A stretch of DNA of 64,000 nt from Wenyingzhuangia heitensis (lineage in GTDB: Bacteria > Bacteroidota > Bacteroidia > Flavobacteriales > Flavobacteriaceae), in NCBI RefSeq assembly GCF_011762155.1, contig NZ_JAASQL010000001.1, positions 434,001 to 498,000 of the forward strand, written 5' to 3'. The first letter of the stretch is position 1; each line of letters starts with the position of its first letter. A program made the translations under genes and the position numbers. Shown here piece after piece: positions 36,951 through 45,439 of this stretch. The notes beneath the pieces are model-generated. The model had not been told where the DNA came from, did no database searches, and saw only the letters and a list, made by a program, of their open reading frames with translations.

Positions 36951-37427
36951 TTAATGGGATTGTATAACTAGCGGTAGCGTGTAAGTACTTGTAATTGGAA
37001 TTCCTCTTTTTTGAGCAGGAGCAATACTAGGTAATTCATGAATAATTTCTTGAATATTGATAGACAACTTAGGAAACACAAGTAAAAGAGAATCTTTGGC
37101 TTTAATGCGATTAAAAATAAATTGTCCTTTTTGATTAATGCTAAAATGAATAAAAACAGTGTCTATGATATTTTTGTCTGTTTTGAAATGTAGATTTTGA
37201 ACACGTTGATTGATTTTTTTATACATTGTTTTTTCAAAGCAAATTTTATTTTCTTCAAAACTTAACAAAGCTTCGCAGTCTTTAAATTGAGGGAACTGAT
37301 CTACTTGAGTAAAATCGATAGGATCTTGTTTTTCCACATTCCCTTTACATAAAATAGAGGCTACTGAGCATATTTTCTGGCAAGAGAAAAGAGATAGGGT
37401 TAAAAGAATGGCAATCAGTTTGTTCAT
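36951..37427 (-). CDS. Lipoprotein with TonB-C-terminal-like domain
   Basis: 158 residues. Lipobox LFSC (Cys16), cysteine-rich N-terminal part, and from ~residue 75 a pattern as in TonB C-termini and related periplasmic proteins: IDTVFIHFSINQKGQFIFNR, ELPSIAPAQKRGIPITSTYTLPLVI. No membrane anchor of true TonB, so it may be a TonB-like partner in the periplasm; this is a guess from the fold only. Confidence 0.6.
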   Translation of the reverse strand: MNKLIAILLTLSLFSCQKICSVASILCKGNVEKQDPIDFTQVDQFPQFKDCEALLSFEENKICFEKTMYKKINQRVQNLHFKTDKNIIDTVFIHFSINQKGQFIFNRIKAKDSLLLVFPKLSINIQEIIHELPSIAPAQKRGIPITSTYTLPLVIQSH

Positions 37428-37503
37428 AGTGTAAACCTGTGTCGGGTCAAAAATACATTTTTTTAGGAAGATTGCTGTATATTGCTTTAAAAGAAAGGCT
37501 TTT

Positions 37504-38001
37504 ATGGATTATATATTGTTGTTTTTTGGTTTTGTATTGGTCGTTGGAGGGATTATTGGTTCCTTTTTGCCAATTGTACCAGGTCCTCCTACAGGTTGGT
37601 TGGGTTTATTACTATTAAATTTAACAGATAAAATAACTGCTGATTGGACATTTTTAGGGATAACGTTTACAGTTGCTTTGGTTGTTTTTATGTTAGATTA
37701 TGTGATTCCGGCTATAACCACTAAAAAATTTGGAGGAAGTAAATATGGAGTTTGGGGTTCTACTATTGGTTTAATTGTAGGCTTACTGTTTACTCCAGTA
37801 GGAATGATTTTAGGTTTGTTCCTGGGTGCTTTTATAGGAGAACTCATTAATGATACTAAGGATGTAAAAAAAGCAATAAAAGCTTCTTTAGGTTCTGTGT
37901 TAGGTTTCTTTTTATCTACCGGAATTAAATTTGTAGTAAGTCTGGTGTTTTTAGGGTATTTTATAAAAATAGTGATAGCATATAAAACCAGCTTCTTTTA
38001 A
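37504..38001 (+). CDS. DUF456 family membrane protein
   Basis: 165 residues with four hydrophobic segments; typical DUF456 words GSFLPIVPGPPTGWLGLL, FGGSKYGVWGSTIGLIVG and LFLGAFIGELIND. Cytoplasmic membrane, function unknown. Monocistronic. Confidence 0.88.
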   Translation: MDYILLFFGFVLVVGGIIGSFLPIVPGPPTGWLGLLLLNLTDKITADWTFLGITFTVALVVFMLDYVIPAITTKKFGGSKYGVWGSTIGLIVGLLFTPVGMILGLFLGAFIGELINDTKDVKKAIKASLGSVLGFFLSTGIKFVVSLVFLGYFIKIVIAYKTSFF

Positions 38002-38018
38002 AGATGAGTACAAACAAA

Positions 38019-38047
38019 AAAAGCAACCCGTAAAAGGGAAGCTTTCC
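38019..38047 (+). terminator. Possible imperfect terminator hairpin
   Basis: AAAGC-AA-CCC and GGG-AA-GCTTT pair around a GTAAAA loop with an internal AA/AA mismatch; no long T-run. Between convergent genes. Confidence 0.35.
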
Positions 38048-38067
38048 ATTGGTAATTAAACCTAAAA

Positions 38068-38104
38068 CTACAAATGTAGTTCTACAACAACAGTACAAAT
38101 GTAC
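38068..38104. repeat. Two related 12-bp dyads in the convergent intergenic region
   Basis: CTACAAATGTAG at 38068-38079 and GTACAAATGTAC at 38093-38104, centres 25 bp apart, both with arms CTACA/TGTAG or GTACA/TGTAC around AA. Neither gene beside it has its promoter here, so the role is unknown; chance cannot be ruled out. Confidence 0.4.
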
Positions 38105-38155
38105 TTTAAAAAAAATCAATATAAAAATTACCGTATTTAATATGCAAAGTAATTT

Positions 38156-39448
38156 TTAACAATTCATAATTTCTTCAATTTCTTCAACCTCAATAGGGAT
38201 GTTAGCCATTAAATTAATAGGATCTCCATTTTTTTGAACGACAATATCATCTTCTAAACGAATTCCCAATTTTTCTTTAGGAATGTAAATTCCAGGTTCT
38301 ACGGTTAGCACCATGTTCGTTTTCATTTCGTTTTCAAAATTACCGTAATCATGGGTGTCTAAACCTAAATGATGAGAGGTGCCATGCATAAAGTATTTTT
38401 TATAAGCAGGTTTTTCTTTGGTTTGGTTTTGAAGATCTACTTTGTTTAATAGTTTTAAAGTAATTAGTTCAGCAGTCATTAATTCTCCAACTTCTGTATT
38501 ATAATCTTTCCATTGTAGGCCTTCTCTAATTATTTTTGTAGCCTGATTTTTTACATTTAAAACAGCTTGGTACACTGCTTTTTGTCTGTCTGTAAAACGA
38601 CCGTTAGCGGGAATCGTTCTTGTTAAATCGCTAGAGTAATTTGCGTATTCCGCAGCAACATCCATTAAAATTAAGTCGCCACTTTTACATTGTTTGTTGT
38701 TTTCTATATAATGTAATACACAAGCACTGTAACCAGAAGCTACAATAGGGGTGTAGGCAAATCCTTTAGAACGATTTCTCAAAAATTCGTGCATCAATTC
38801 GGCTTCAATTTCATATTCCCACACGTTGGGTTTTACAAAATTTAAAACACGCTGAAATCCCTTTTGGGTAATGTTACAAGCGTGTTGAATTAAGGCAATT
38901 TCTATGTCTGATTTTATGCCTCTTAATTGAAATAAAATATCAAAAGAAGAAAGGTAATTGTGTCTTGGGTAATCGTTTTTTAATGTTGCAATAAATCGAT
39001 CTTCACGAGTTTGCATGTATCTTGGTGCTCTCTTATGATGATTTTCATTAATATAAATGTTTTTTGCTGTAGGAATTAACTCTTTTAAAACCGTTTCCAT
39101 TTCATCAAGCCAATAGACTGTAGCAATTCCAGAAACATGGGTTGCTTGTTGCTTGCTTAACTTTTCACCCTCCCAAATGGCAATTAATTCACTTGTTTCT
39201 TTTACAAACAAAATTTCTTTGTGGTTTGGGTTTATAGCGTTAGGAAATAAAACCAATACAGATTCTTCTTGATCTACTCCGCTTAAATAAAACAAATCTC
39301 TATGCTGATGAAATGGCAATGTGCTGTCTGCACCCGTTACAAAAATATCGTTAGCATTAAAAAACGCAATGGAATTTGGTTCCATTTTTTCAGTAAAACG
39401 TTTTCTGTTTTCTATAAATAATTGTGGGTTGATTGGATGGTATTTCAT
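38156..39448 (-). CDS. Aminopeptidase P family protein (Xaa-Pro aminopeptidase, M24B)
   Basis: 430 residues from ATG at 39448 (MKYHPINPQLFIENRKRF); the frame is open 9 codons upstream. N-terminal AMP_N domain, then the pita-bread metallopeptidase: LILMDVAAEYANYSSDLTRTIPANGRF (metal Asp), GTSHHLGLDTHD (metal His), NMVLTVEPGIYIP (Glu) and GIRLEDDIVV (Glu). Removes N-terminal residues preceding proline. No signal peptide, so cytoplasmic. Confidence 0.94.
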   Translation of the reverse strand: MKYHPINPQLFIENRKRFTEKMEPNSIAFFNANDIFVTGADSTLPFHQHRDLFYLSGVDQEESVLVLFPNAINPNHKEILFVKETSELIAIWEGEKLSKQQATHVSGIATVYWLDEMETVLKELIPTAKNIYINENHHKRAPRYMQTREDRFIATLKNDYPRHNYLSSFDILFQLRGIKSDIEIALIQHACNITQKGFQRVLNFVKPNVWEYEIEAELMHEFLRNRSKGFAYTPIVASGYSACVLHYIENNKQCKSGDLILMDVAAEYANYSSDLTRTIPANGRFTDRQKAVYQAVLNVKNQATKIIREGLQWKDYNTEVGELMTAELITLKLLNKVDLQNQTKEKPAYKKYFMHGTSHHLGLDTHDYGNFENEMKTNMVLTVEPGIYIPKEKLGIRLEDDIVVQKNGDPINLMANIPIEVEEIEEIMNC

Positions 39449-39474
39449 AAAAGTAAAGGTAAAATAAAAGCACA

Positions 39475-39506
39475 AAAAAACCTCTTCGGTAAGGAAGAGG
39501 TTTTTT
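39475..39506. terminator. Terminator of the CsgG lipoprotein operon
   Basis: Perfect 13-bp stem AAAAAACCTCTTC / GAAGAGGTTTTTT with a 6-base loop, one base after the stop of the DUF799 gene as read on the minus strand. Confidence 0.88.
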
Positions 39507-39507
39507 G

Positions 39508-40224
39508 TTAAAATGAATTTTGTTTACGTTTGTAATCAAGAGGAATAGTTTTACTTTGATTGTCTTTAACAGTAACTTGTTCACTGCCGTCTTTTAGATA
39601 ATTGTAATGATACTTTCCTTTAGGTAAACTTTCTAAAGTATAAAGGTTTGTTGCTCTAGCTACGTTCACATATTTTGTTTTAGAAGTGTTTATTGCAGTA
39701 GCGGCAATGCTTATTAAAGCACCCGCTAATCCACCTCCGCTAACATTTATTGATGTGTTAACAGAAATATCTCCTCTTCTATGATAAAGAATATTAGAAT
39801 TTTTTGAAGATTTAATTGTGTATTCTATATCAACATTAATCTTACCTCCAATATGATTTTTTTTCCAGTCATGGATCGTTGTAAACAATATTAAATCAGC
39901 ACCAAAAGATTCTTTAAAAATGCTTAAATCATCTCTATCTACAAATAACTCAGAATCATAAGCACTTTCTTTTTTTAAAACGTCCATCATTAAAAACTGA
40001 GGAAAAACATAATAACCGTCCTCTGCAATTTCATGGTTAAGAGTGCTGTAGAAATATTCTTTAGCTTCTACATGAGTAGATTTGTTAATAGGCGGCATTA
40101 TAAGTACACTAACTGCTTTTTCGTTGTATAGGTCTTTATATGCTTCAGACTTTAAGTTAGTTGCAGCACAACTTGATAAAATAATTACACTAATAAATAT
40201 GTATAAATATTTAACTATTTTCAT
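39508..40224 (-). CDS. DUF799 / GNA1162-like lipoprotein
   Basis: 238 residues. Lipobox LSSC with Cys19. Pattern of the DUF799 (Neisseria GNA1162-type) family: SVLIMPPINKSTHVEAKEYFYSTL, GYYVFPQFLMMDVLKKE, FGADLILFTTIHDWKKN, then a glycine-rich hydrophobic segment GGGLAGALISIAATAI. The C-terminal 50 residues add a beta-rich tail. Last gene of the operon that begins with the CsgG-like gene; overlaps the DUF4810 gene by 14 bp. It resembles the periplasm-facing partner of CsgG, which is inference. Confidence 0.82.
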   Translation of the reverse strand: MKIVKYLYIFISVIILSSCAATNLKSEAYKDLYNEKAVSVLIMPPINKSTHVEAKEYFYSTLNHEIAEDGYYVFPQFLMMDVLKKESAYDSELFVDRDDLSIFKESFGADLILFTTIHDWKKNHIGGKINVDIEYTIKSSKNSNILYHRRGDISVNTSINVSGGGLAGALISIAATAINTSKTKYVNVARATNLYTLESLPKGKYHYNYLKDGSEQVTVKDNQSKTIPLDYKRKQNSF

Positions 40225-40579
40225 CTTCTAATTTTTTTAATATTCTGTCAATAAATAATTTAGATTCTGGATATAATACTATCTCCTGCTTAAACATTTT
40301 AATTGCATCCTCTCTATTTCCTTTTTTTAGTAAAAAATAGCCGTAATCAGCACATATACCAGGAGCAACTTTAGATTTAATATCTCTTTTAAATCTAGGT
40401 GTTCCTTCAATTAACTCTTTAAGTGTAGCTTCAAATTTGGCTAAGGATTCTTCGTCTAAACTTTTTAAATAATCATAACTGTTCTGGTCATAATTATTCC
40501 ATATGTAAAGATTCTTAGGAGTAGTACATGAAGCTATTAAAAGGGGTATAATCCCTATATAAAATAGTTTTTTTAGCAT
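40211..40579 (-). CDS. DUF4810 lipoprotein
   Basis: 122 residues. Lipobox IASC at Cys18, followed by the DUF4810 signature KNLYIWNNYDQNSYDYLK and a TPR-like pair of helices (VAPGICADYGYFLLKKGNREDAIKMFKQEI, PESKLFIDRILKKL). Known in gamma-proteobacteria next to CsgG- and DUF799-type genes; that arrangement is repeated here. Confidence 0.85.
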   Translation of the reverse strand: MLKKLFYIGIIPLLIASCTTPKNLYIWNNYDQNSYDYLKSLDEESLAKFEATLKELIEGTPRFKRDIKSKVAPGICADYGYFLLKKGNREDAIKMFKQEIVLYPESKLFIDRILKKLEDENS

Positions 40580-40592
40580 TTTTTATTTTTAT

Positions 40593-40958
40593 TTATGGTA
40601 ACACAATTGTTCTAACCTCTTGATTGTTTAAAAAAAGGATTTTTTCATATATTTTCTTTTCTTGATAAAAAACGGATATTTTGCTTTTTCCTGTAGGGAC
40701 TGAAAAAACTTTCCCTTTAGATGCTTTTTTTAGTTTTTCTTTTTCAATCTTCTCGTCAGGGATTTCATCTCCTCTATTATAGGGTTTTGCATAAAAGGTA
40801 TCTCCATTATTTATTTTAACATCAACTACCTGATAATTGGTGGTAGTTTCTTTAAAAACCAAAAAAGATTGATTTTCAATTCCTTTGGAAGATGTTACCG
40901 AATAGGTAGAACAACCAACAGCTAACACGGCTACTATTATTAACAATAATTTTTTCAT
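40593..40958 (-). CDS. Small lipoprotein, PEGA-like, in CsgG operon
   Basis: 121 residues. Lipobox AVGC at Cys16. The final ~40 residues (VFSVPTGKSKISVFYQEKKI, FLNNQEVRTIVLP) resemble a PEGA-like beta-sandwich. Lies between the CsgG-like and DUF4810 genes with gaps of 6 and 13 bp. Function unknown; likely one subunit of the same envelope complex. Confidence 0.68.
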   Translation of the reverse strand: MKKLLLIIVAVLAVGCSTYSVTSSKGIENQSFLVFKETTTNYQVVDVKINNGDTFYAKPYNRGDEIPDEKIEKEKLKKASKGKVFSVPTGKSKISVFYQEKKIYEKILFLNNQEVRTIVLP

Positions 40959-40964
40959 AACATT

Positions 40965-41897
40965 TTATTTAATCTCTAAAACTTCATAAGTATTCAATAG
41001 GTCTTTGTTTATTGAACCTGAAACTAAGTTTACAATTGAAAATTCGCCTTCAGATTCACCTCCAGTAAAAGTAACTTCTATTTCGGCAACTTTTTTTCCA
41101 GGTAATTGAATCATTAAACCAGTTTGTGGATTTTTTAATTTTTTTCCAATAGAATTCACATTAAACCTCATTCCAGCTTTCAAATTCTGGCTTTTCCCAC
41201 CAGAAATAATAATCCCGTTTTCATCATAAGAAAGTATGTATGATTTCCAAGGTCTGTCAGAGCAATTATTAATTATGTTTTCTACTAATTTTGAAATTGC
41301 TGTAGAAATAGCTTTATCTGCTAAAGAAGAATCATATCCTGCATGTTTCCCTAGGCCCATTACGTTTTTTGTGGTGGTTGATGCCTCTCCTTTTGCCTCT
41401 TCAGAGTAAATTATTTGTCCTGTACTTGCATCAATAAGTCTTAGACTGACTCCAGCTTCTACTATTTGAGATTTTGAATTCGAAAAAACATCAACATCTC
41501 CTATGTGCTTCCTACCATATTCAGTAACTGAACCTACTATTATGTAATCTGCCCCAATTTTCTGGAAATTTTGATTGTATTCATTTTCCTTTAAAACTAA
41601 ATCTAAACTTTCTCTTTCCAAGAGAATAAACTTTCCGCTAGATGTTAGTTTGGTGCTTAATATATCTAAAGCTTGTTTTCCTATTGGATCGTTTTTTTTA
41701 TCATAAAACAAACCTTTAGCATATTGGGTTTCGTTAGAGAAACGAGCGATAGCTACTTTTCGTTTTAAAAATTGTTGATCTATATTATTGAGTTCTACTG
41801 ATTGCTGTGCGTTAATAGCAGGAGTTTGTATTATTTTTTGAGACGTGTTACAGCTTATAATTATTAGAAAGCATATTGAGTAAAATATCTTTTTCAT
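40965..41897 (-). CDS. CsgG/HfaB family outer-membrane lipoprotein
   Basis: 310 residues. Lipobox IISC at Cys16. CsgG-type core: KVAIARFSNETQYAKG, LDILSTKLTSSGKFILLER, IGADYIIVGSVTEYGRK, AGVSLRLIDASTGQIIYSEEAKGEA, DSSLADKAISTAISKLV. In curli systems CsgG forms a nonameric secretion pore in the outer membrane. Here there are no curli genes (csgA, B, E, F) nearby; instead the gene heads an operon with three small lipoproteins (PEGA-like, DUF4810, DUF799). A pore or envelope-assembly role is plausible but unproven. Confidence 0.88.
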   Translation of the reverse strand: MKKIFYSICFLIIISCNTSQKIIQTPAINAQQSVELNNIDQQFLKRKVAIARFSNETQYAKGLFYDKKNDPIGKQALDILSTKLTSSGKFILLERESLDLVLKENEYNQNFQKIGADYIIVGSVTEYGRKHIGDVDVFSNSKSQIVEAGVSLRLIDASTGQIIYSEEAKGEASTTTKNVMGLGKHAGYDSSLADKAISTAISKLVENIINNCSDRPWKSYILSYDENGIIISGGKSQNLKAGMRFNVNSIGKKLKNPQTGLMIQLPGKKVAEIEVTFTGGESEGEFSIVNLVSGSINKDLLNTYEVLEIK

Positions 41898-41969
41898 TTA
41901 ATAGTTTTTAATTATGCCGAAAAATAATTAAAACTGATAAATAACAAACCTGTGTCATTACTCAGTTTT

Positions 41970-44900
41970 TTATATATTCCTCAACACTTCTAAAGCTTTC
42001 TTAATACTATCAATTCTAATAAAAGTAATTAGCAATTTAAGACCTGTTTTAGTTTCTTTCTCTTTCATAACACACATTTTAGAGTTGTTTTGCACATATT
42101 TTAAAACATTGGTAAAGGCTTGTGTGGTGTAATATTCGCTTTGTTGATTGGAGACAAAATACCCAATCATGCGTTTTTGCTTTAAGACCAATTTCTCAAT
42201 TCCTAATTTTTTAGCCAACCATTTTATTCTCACAGAGTCTAACAAATCTACAACCTGAGTTGGTATTTCTCCAAAACGGTCTGTTAAGTGTTTTTCAAAT
42301 TCTTGTAGTTGAATTTCTTCGGTTAATTCTCCTAGTTTTTTGTACAAGGTCAATCGTTCTGAAATGGAGTTTACATAATCATCTGGGAATAAAATTTCAA
42401 AATCGGTGTCTATTTGTATGTCAGACACAAATTCTTTTTCTCCTTTTTCTTCCTCGTTGTACAAGTCTTTAAACTCGTTTTCTTTTAATTCTTTAACAGC
42501 TTCTTCTAATATTTTTTGATACGTATCAAAACCAATGTCTGTAATAAATCCGCTTTGTTCTCCTCCTAATAAATCTCCTGCTCCACGAATTTCTAAATCC
42601 TTCATAGCAATATTAATTCCGCTACCTAACTCGCTAAACATTTCTAAGGCTTGTATACGTTTACGGGCATCTTCGGTCATCATATGGTAAGGCGGACATA
42701 TAAAATAACAAAATGCTTTTTTGTTAGAACGACCTACACGACCACGCATTTGGTGTAAATCAGACAATCCAAAGTTATTGGCATGGTTGATAAAAATGGT
42801 ATTGGCATTAGGAACATCTAATCCAGATTCTATAATAGTGGTGGCTACTAAAATGTCAAAAGCACCTTCCATAAAGTTTACCATTACTTCTTCTAGCTTT
42901 CTACCTTCTAACTGCCCGTGTCCAATTCCAATTTTTGCATCTGGAACCAAACGTTGTAGCATTCCGGCTACTTCTTTAATATTGTCTACTCGGTTGTGAA
43001 TAAAGAAAATTTGACCTCCTCTAGAAATTTCATACATCACGGCATCTCTAATAGTTTCTTCGCTAAAACTAATTACGTTTGTTTCTATGGGATGGCGATT
43101 AGGTGGTGGAGTTGCAATTACCGATAAATCTCTAGCAGCCATTAAGCTAAATTGTAGCGTACGTGGAATTGGAGTTGCGGTAAGTGTTAATGTATCTACA
43201 TTTTCTTTAATGGTTTTTAGTTTGTCTTTTGCGGCAACACCAAATTTTTGTTCTTCATCTATAATTAACAAACCAAGATCTTTGTATTTAATTTTATCAG
43301 AAACTAATTGATGTGTTCCTATAATAATATCTAACCTACCTTCAGCCAAATCTTCGGTAATAATTCGTTTTTGTTTAGCCGTTTTAAAACGGTTAAGGTA
43401 GTTGATGTTTACGGGTAAATCTTCCAGTCTTTTTTTAAAAGATTTAAAGTGTTGAAATGCTAAAATAGTGGTAGGGACTAGAACAGCTACTTGCTTGCTA
43501 TTGTCTACCGCTTTAAAGGCTGCACGTATGGCAACTTCTGTTTTTCCAAAACCAACATCTCCACAAACCAATCGATCCATAGGTTTATCACTTTCCATGT
43601 CTGCTTTTACATCTTGGGTAGCGGTAAATTGATCTGGAGTGTCTTCGTACATAAAACTAGCTTCTAGTTCATGTTGTAAATAACTGTCAGGATCGTATCT
43701 AAATCCTATTTGGTTTTTACGTTTTGCGTACAACTGAATCAAATCAAACGCAATTTGTTTTACTCTAGTTTTGGCTTTTTGTTTGGCTTTTTTCCATGCA
43801 GGAGAACCTAGCTTGTGTACTTTAGGTTCCTTACCATCTTTACCAGTAAATTTTGATATTTTATGAAGTGAGTGAATGCTGATGTACAATACATCTGCAT
43901 CTCCGTAAATTAGCTTAATCGCTTCTTGTTTTTTTCCGTTAACGTCAATTTTTTGAAGTCCACCAAATTTTCCTATACCGTGATCTATATGCGTTACAAA
44001 ATCTCCAATTTCTAAATTGTTAATTTCTTGTAGGGTAACGGCTTGTTTTTTGGCAAAACCATTTTTTAGTTGAAATTTGTTATAGCGTTCAAAAATTTGA
44101 TGATCTGTATAACAAGCTATTTTATGTTGATGATCTACAAAGCCTTGGTGAATTTGAAATACAATAGTTTCATATTCTATTTCTTGCTCATGTTCACTCT
44201 CGTTAAAAATATCATGAAAACGTTGCGCTTGTTTTTCGCTAGCACAAAATAAATAATTAGTATATCCTTTTGTGGTGTTTTGTTGTAGGTTTTCTATTAA
44301 TAAATTAAAGTGTTTGTTAAAAGAGGGTTGTGGTTCTGTTTGTCCGTTAATAGAGGTGGTATTACTACTGTTCTGAATAGAAATTCTATTGTAGCCTTTT
44401 AGTTGTTCTTTTATTTGAATTCCATCTAAAAATAACTCGCTAGGTAAGGTGTGGTTTAGGGTTGCTGATAAGTTTTGAAAACGAGTACTTGCTTTTTCAA
44501 ACAAAGTATTTAGGTCGTTTAAAAGAATGTCCATATTGTTGGTAAAAACAATACTGTTGTTGGGTATAAATTTTAAAAAGGATTCTCTTTTTTCAGAAAA
44601 CTGTTTGTTTTCCACATTGGGCATTATGTGAATTTTGTTTGGTTTTCCTGTAGATAGTTGACTTTCTACATCAAAGGTTCTAATGCTGTCAATTTCATCT
44701 CCAAAAAACTCTAAACGATAAGGTTCATCATTGGCAAAAGAAAATACATCTACAATTCCACCACGAACTGCAAATTCACCTGGTTCTGTAACAAAATCAA
44801 CTCTGTTAAATTTGTACTCAAACAATACCTCATTAATAAAATCTATGCTAAATTCATCTCCTGTAGTAATTTTAAAAGTGTTGCTGTTTAGGTCTTTTTT

Positions 44901-45323
44901 TGTAACCACTTTTTCAAACAAAGCGTTTGGGTAGGTTACAATTATAGAGGTTTTTTTTCTAGAGTTTAATCGGTTTAAAACCTCTGCACGCATTAATACA
45001 TTGGCATTGTCTACATCTTCTATTTCATAAGGTCTTCGGTACGACCCTGGATAAAATAATACATCTTTGTCATTAATTAAACGCTCTAAATCATTTAGGT
45101 GATAAGCAGCAGTTTCTTTATCGTCAAAAATAAGCAAGAAGGTTTTGTCTGTTTGTTTAAAACTTTCTGAAATAAGAAAAGATAAGGAAGCACCATTAAA
45201 TTTGGTTAATATATGAACGTCTTTTTCTTTAGCAACCTGATCAATAAGTTGTTGAGTAGTACTTGCGTTTTGATATTTTTCTAAGATAGATTGAATTTTC
45301 AAGACCGAAATATTTTTTGACAA
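41970..45323 (-). CDS. mfd: Transcription-repair coupling factor Mfd
   Basis: 1117 residues. UvrB-like N-terminal half, RNA-polymerase-interacting domain (EIGDFVTHIDHGIGKFGGLQKI), superfamily 2 translocase with Walker A VCGDVGFGKTEVAIRAAF, DEEQ-type Walker B IIDEEQKFGV, TLTATPIPRTL, and a C-terminal domain. Removes stalled RNA polymerase and recruits excision repair. The annotated start at 45323 is TTG (TTG-TCA-AAA); no ATG is available, and an in-frame TTG at 45302 is an alternative. A -7 box TACATTTG at 45321-45328 overlaps the first TTG, which favours the shorter form or a leaderless mRNA. Confidence 0.97.
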   Translation of the reverse strand: MSKNISVLKIQSILEKYQNASTTQQLIDQVAKEKDVHILTKFNGASLSFLISESFKQTDKTFLLIFDDKETAAYHLNDLERLINDKDVLFYPGSYRRPYEIEDVDNANVLMRAEVLNRLNSRKKTSIIVTYPNALFEKVVTKKDLNSNTFKITTGDEFSIDFINEVLFEYKFNRVDFVTEPGEFAVRGGIVDVFSFANDEPYRLEFFGDEIDSIRTFDVESQLSTGKPNKIHIMPNVENKQFSEKRESFLKFIPNNSIVFTNNMDILLNDLNTLFEKASTRFQNLSATLNHTLPSELFLDGIQIKEQLKGYNRISIQNSSNTTSINGQTEPQPSFNKHFNLLIENLQQNTTKGYTNYLFCASEKQAQRFHDIFNESEHEQEIEYETIVFQIHQGFVDHQHKIACYTDHQIFERYNKFQLKNGFAKKQAVTLQEINNLEIGDFVTHIDHGIGKFGGLQKIDVNGKKQEAIKLIYGDADVLYISIHSLHKISKFTGKDGKEPKVHKLGSPAWKKAKQKAKTRVKQIAFDLIQLYAKRKNQIGFRYDPDSYLQHELEASFMYEDTPDQFTATQDVKADMESDKPMDRLVCGDVGFGKTEVAIRAAFKAVDNSKQVAVLVPTTILAFQHFKSFKKRLEDLPVNINYLNRFKTAKQKRIITEDLAEGRLDIIIGTHQLVSDKIKYKDLGLLIIDEEQKFGVAAKDKLKTIKENVDTLTLTATPIPRTLQFSLMAARDLSVIATPPPNRHPIETNVISFSEETIRDAVMYEISRGGQIFFIHNRVDNIKEVAGMLQRLVPDAKIGIGHGQLEGRKLEEVMVNFMEGAFDILVATTIIESGLDVPNANTIFINHANNFGLSDLHQMRGRVGRSNKKAFCYFICPPYHMMTEDARKRIQALEMFSELGSGINIAMKDLEIRGAGDLLGGEQSGFITDIGFDTYQKILEEAVKELKENEFKDLYNEEEKGEKEFVSDIQIDTDFEILFPDDYVNSISERLTLYKKLGELTEEIQLQEFEKHLTDRFGEIPTQVVDLLDSVRIKWLAKKLGIEKLVLKQKRMIGYFVSNQQSEYYTTQAFTNVLKYVQNNSKMCVMKEKETKTGLKLLITFIRIDSIKKALEVLRNI

Positions 45324-45328
45324 ATGTA
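45321..45328 (-). promoter_or_regulatory. -7 box overlapping the first mfd start codon
   Basis: Minus strand TACATTTG, exact TAnnTTTG, includes the TTG at 45321-45323. Transcription would begin inside the longest reading frame. Confidence 0.4.
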
Positions 45329-45439
45329 GCGTTCTATAGCATTTAATAAAAATAGAATTAGAGTTCTAATCATAATTAAAAGATTTTTTGTTTGTAAATA
45401 ATAAAAGGAGTTATAAATTTAAGATTCTTAAAAAATACA

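Noticed and set aside
41903-41935. Hairpin between csgG-like gene and mfd
   Set aside because: Stem is entirely A/T with a bulge and no T-run; could form by chance in AT-rich DNA.
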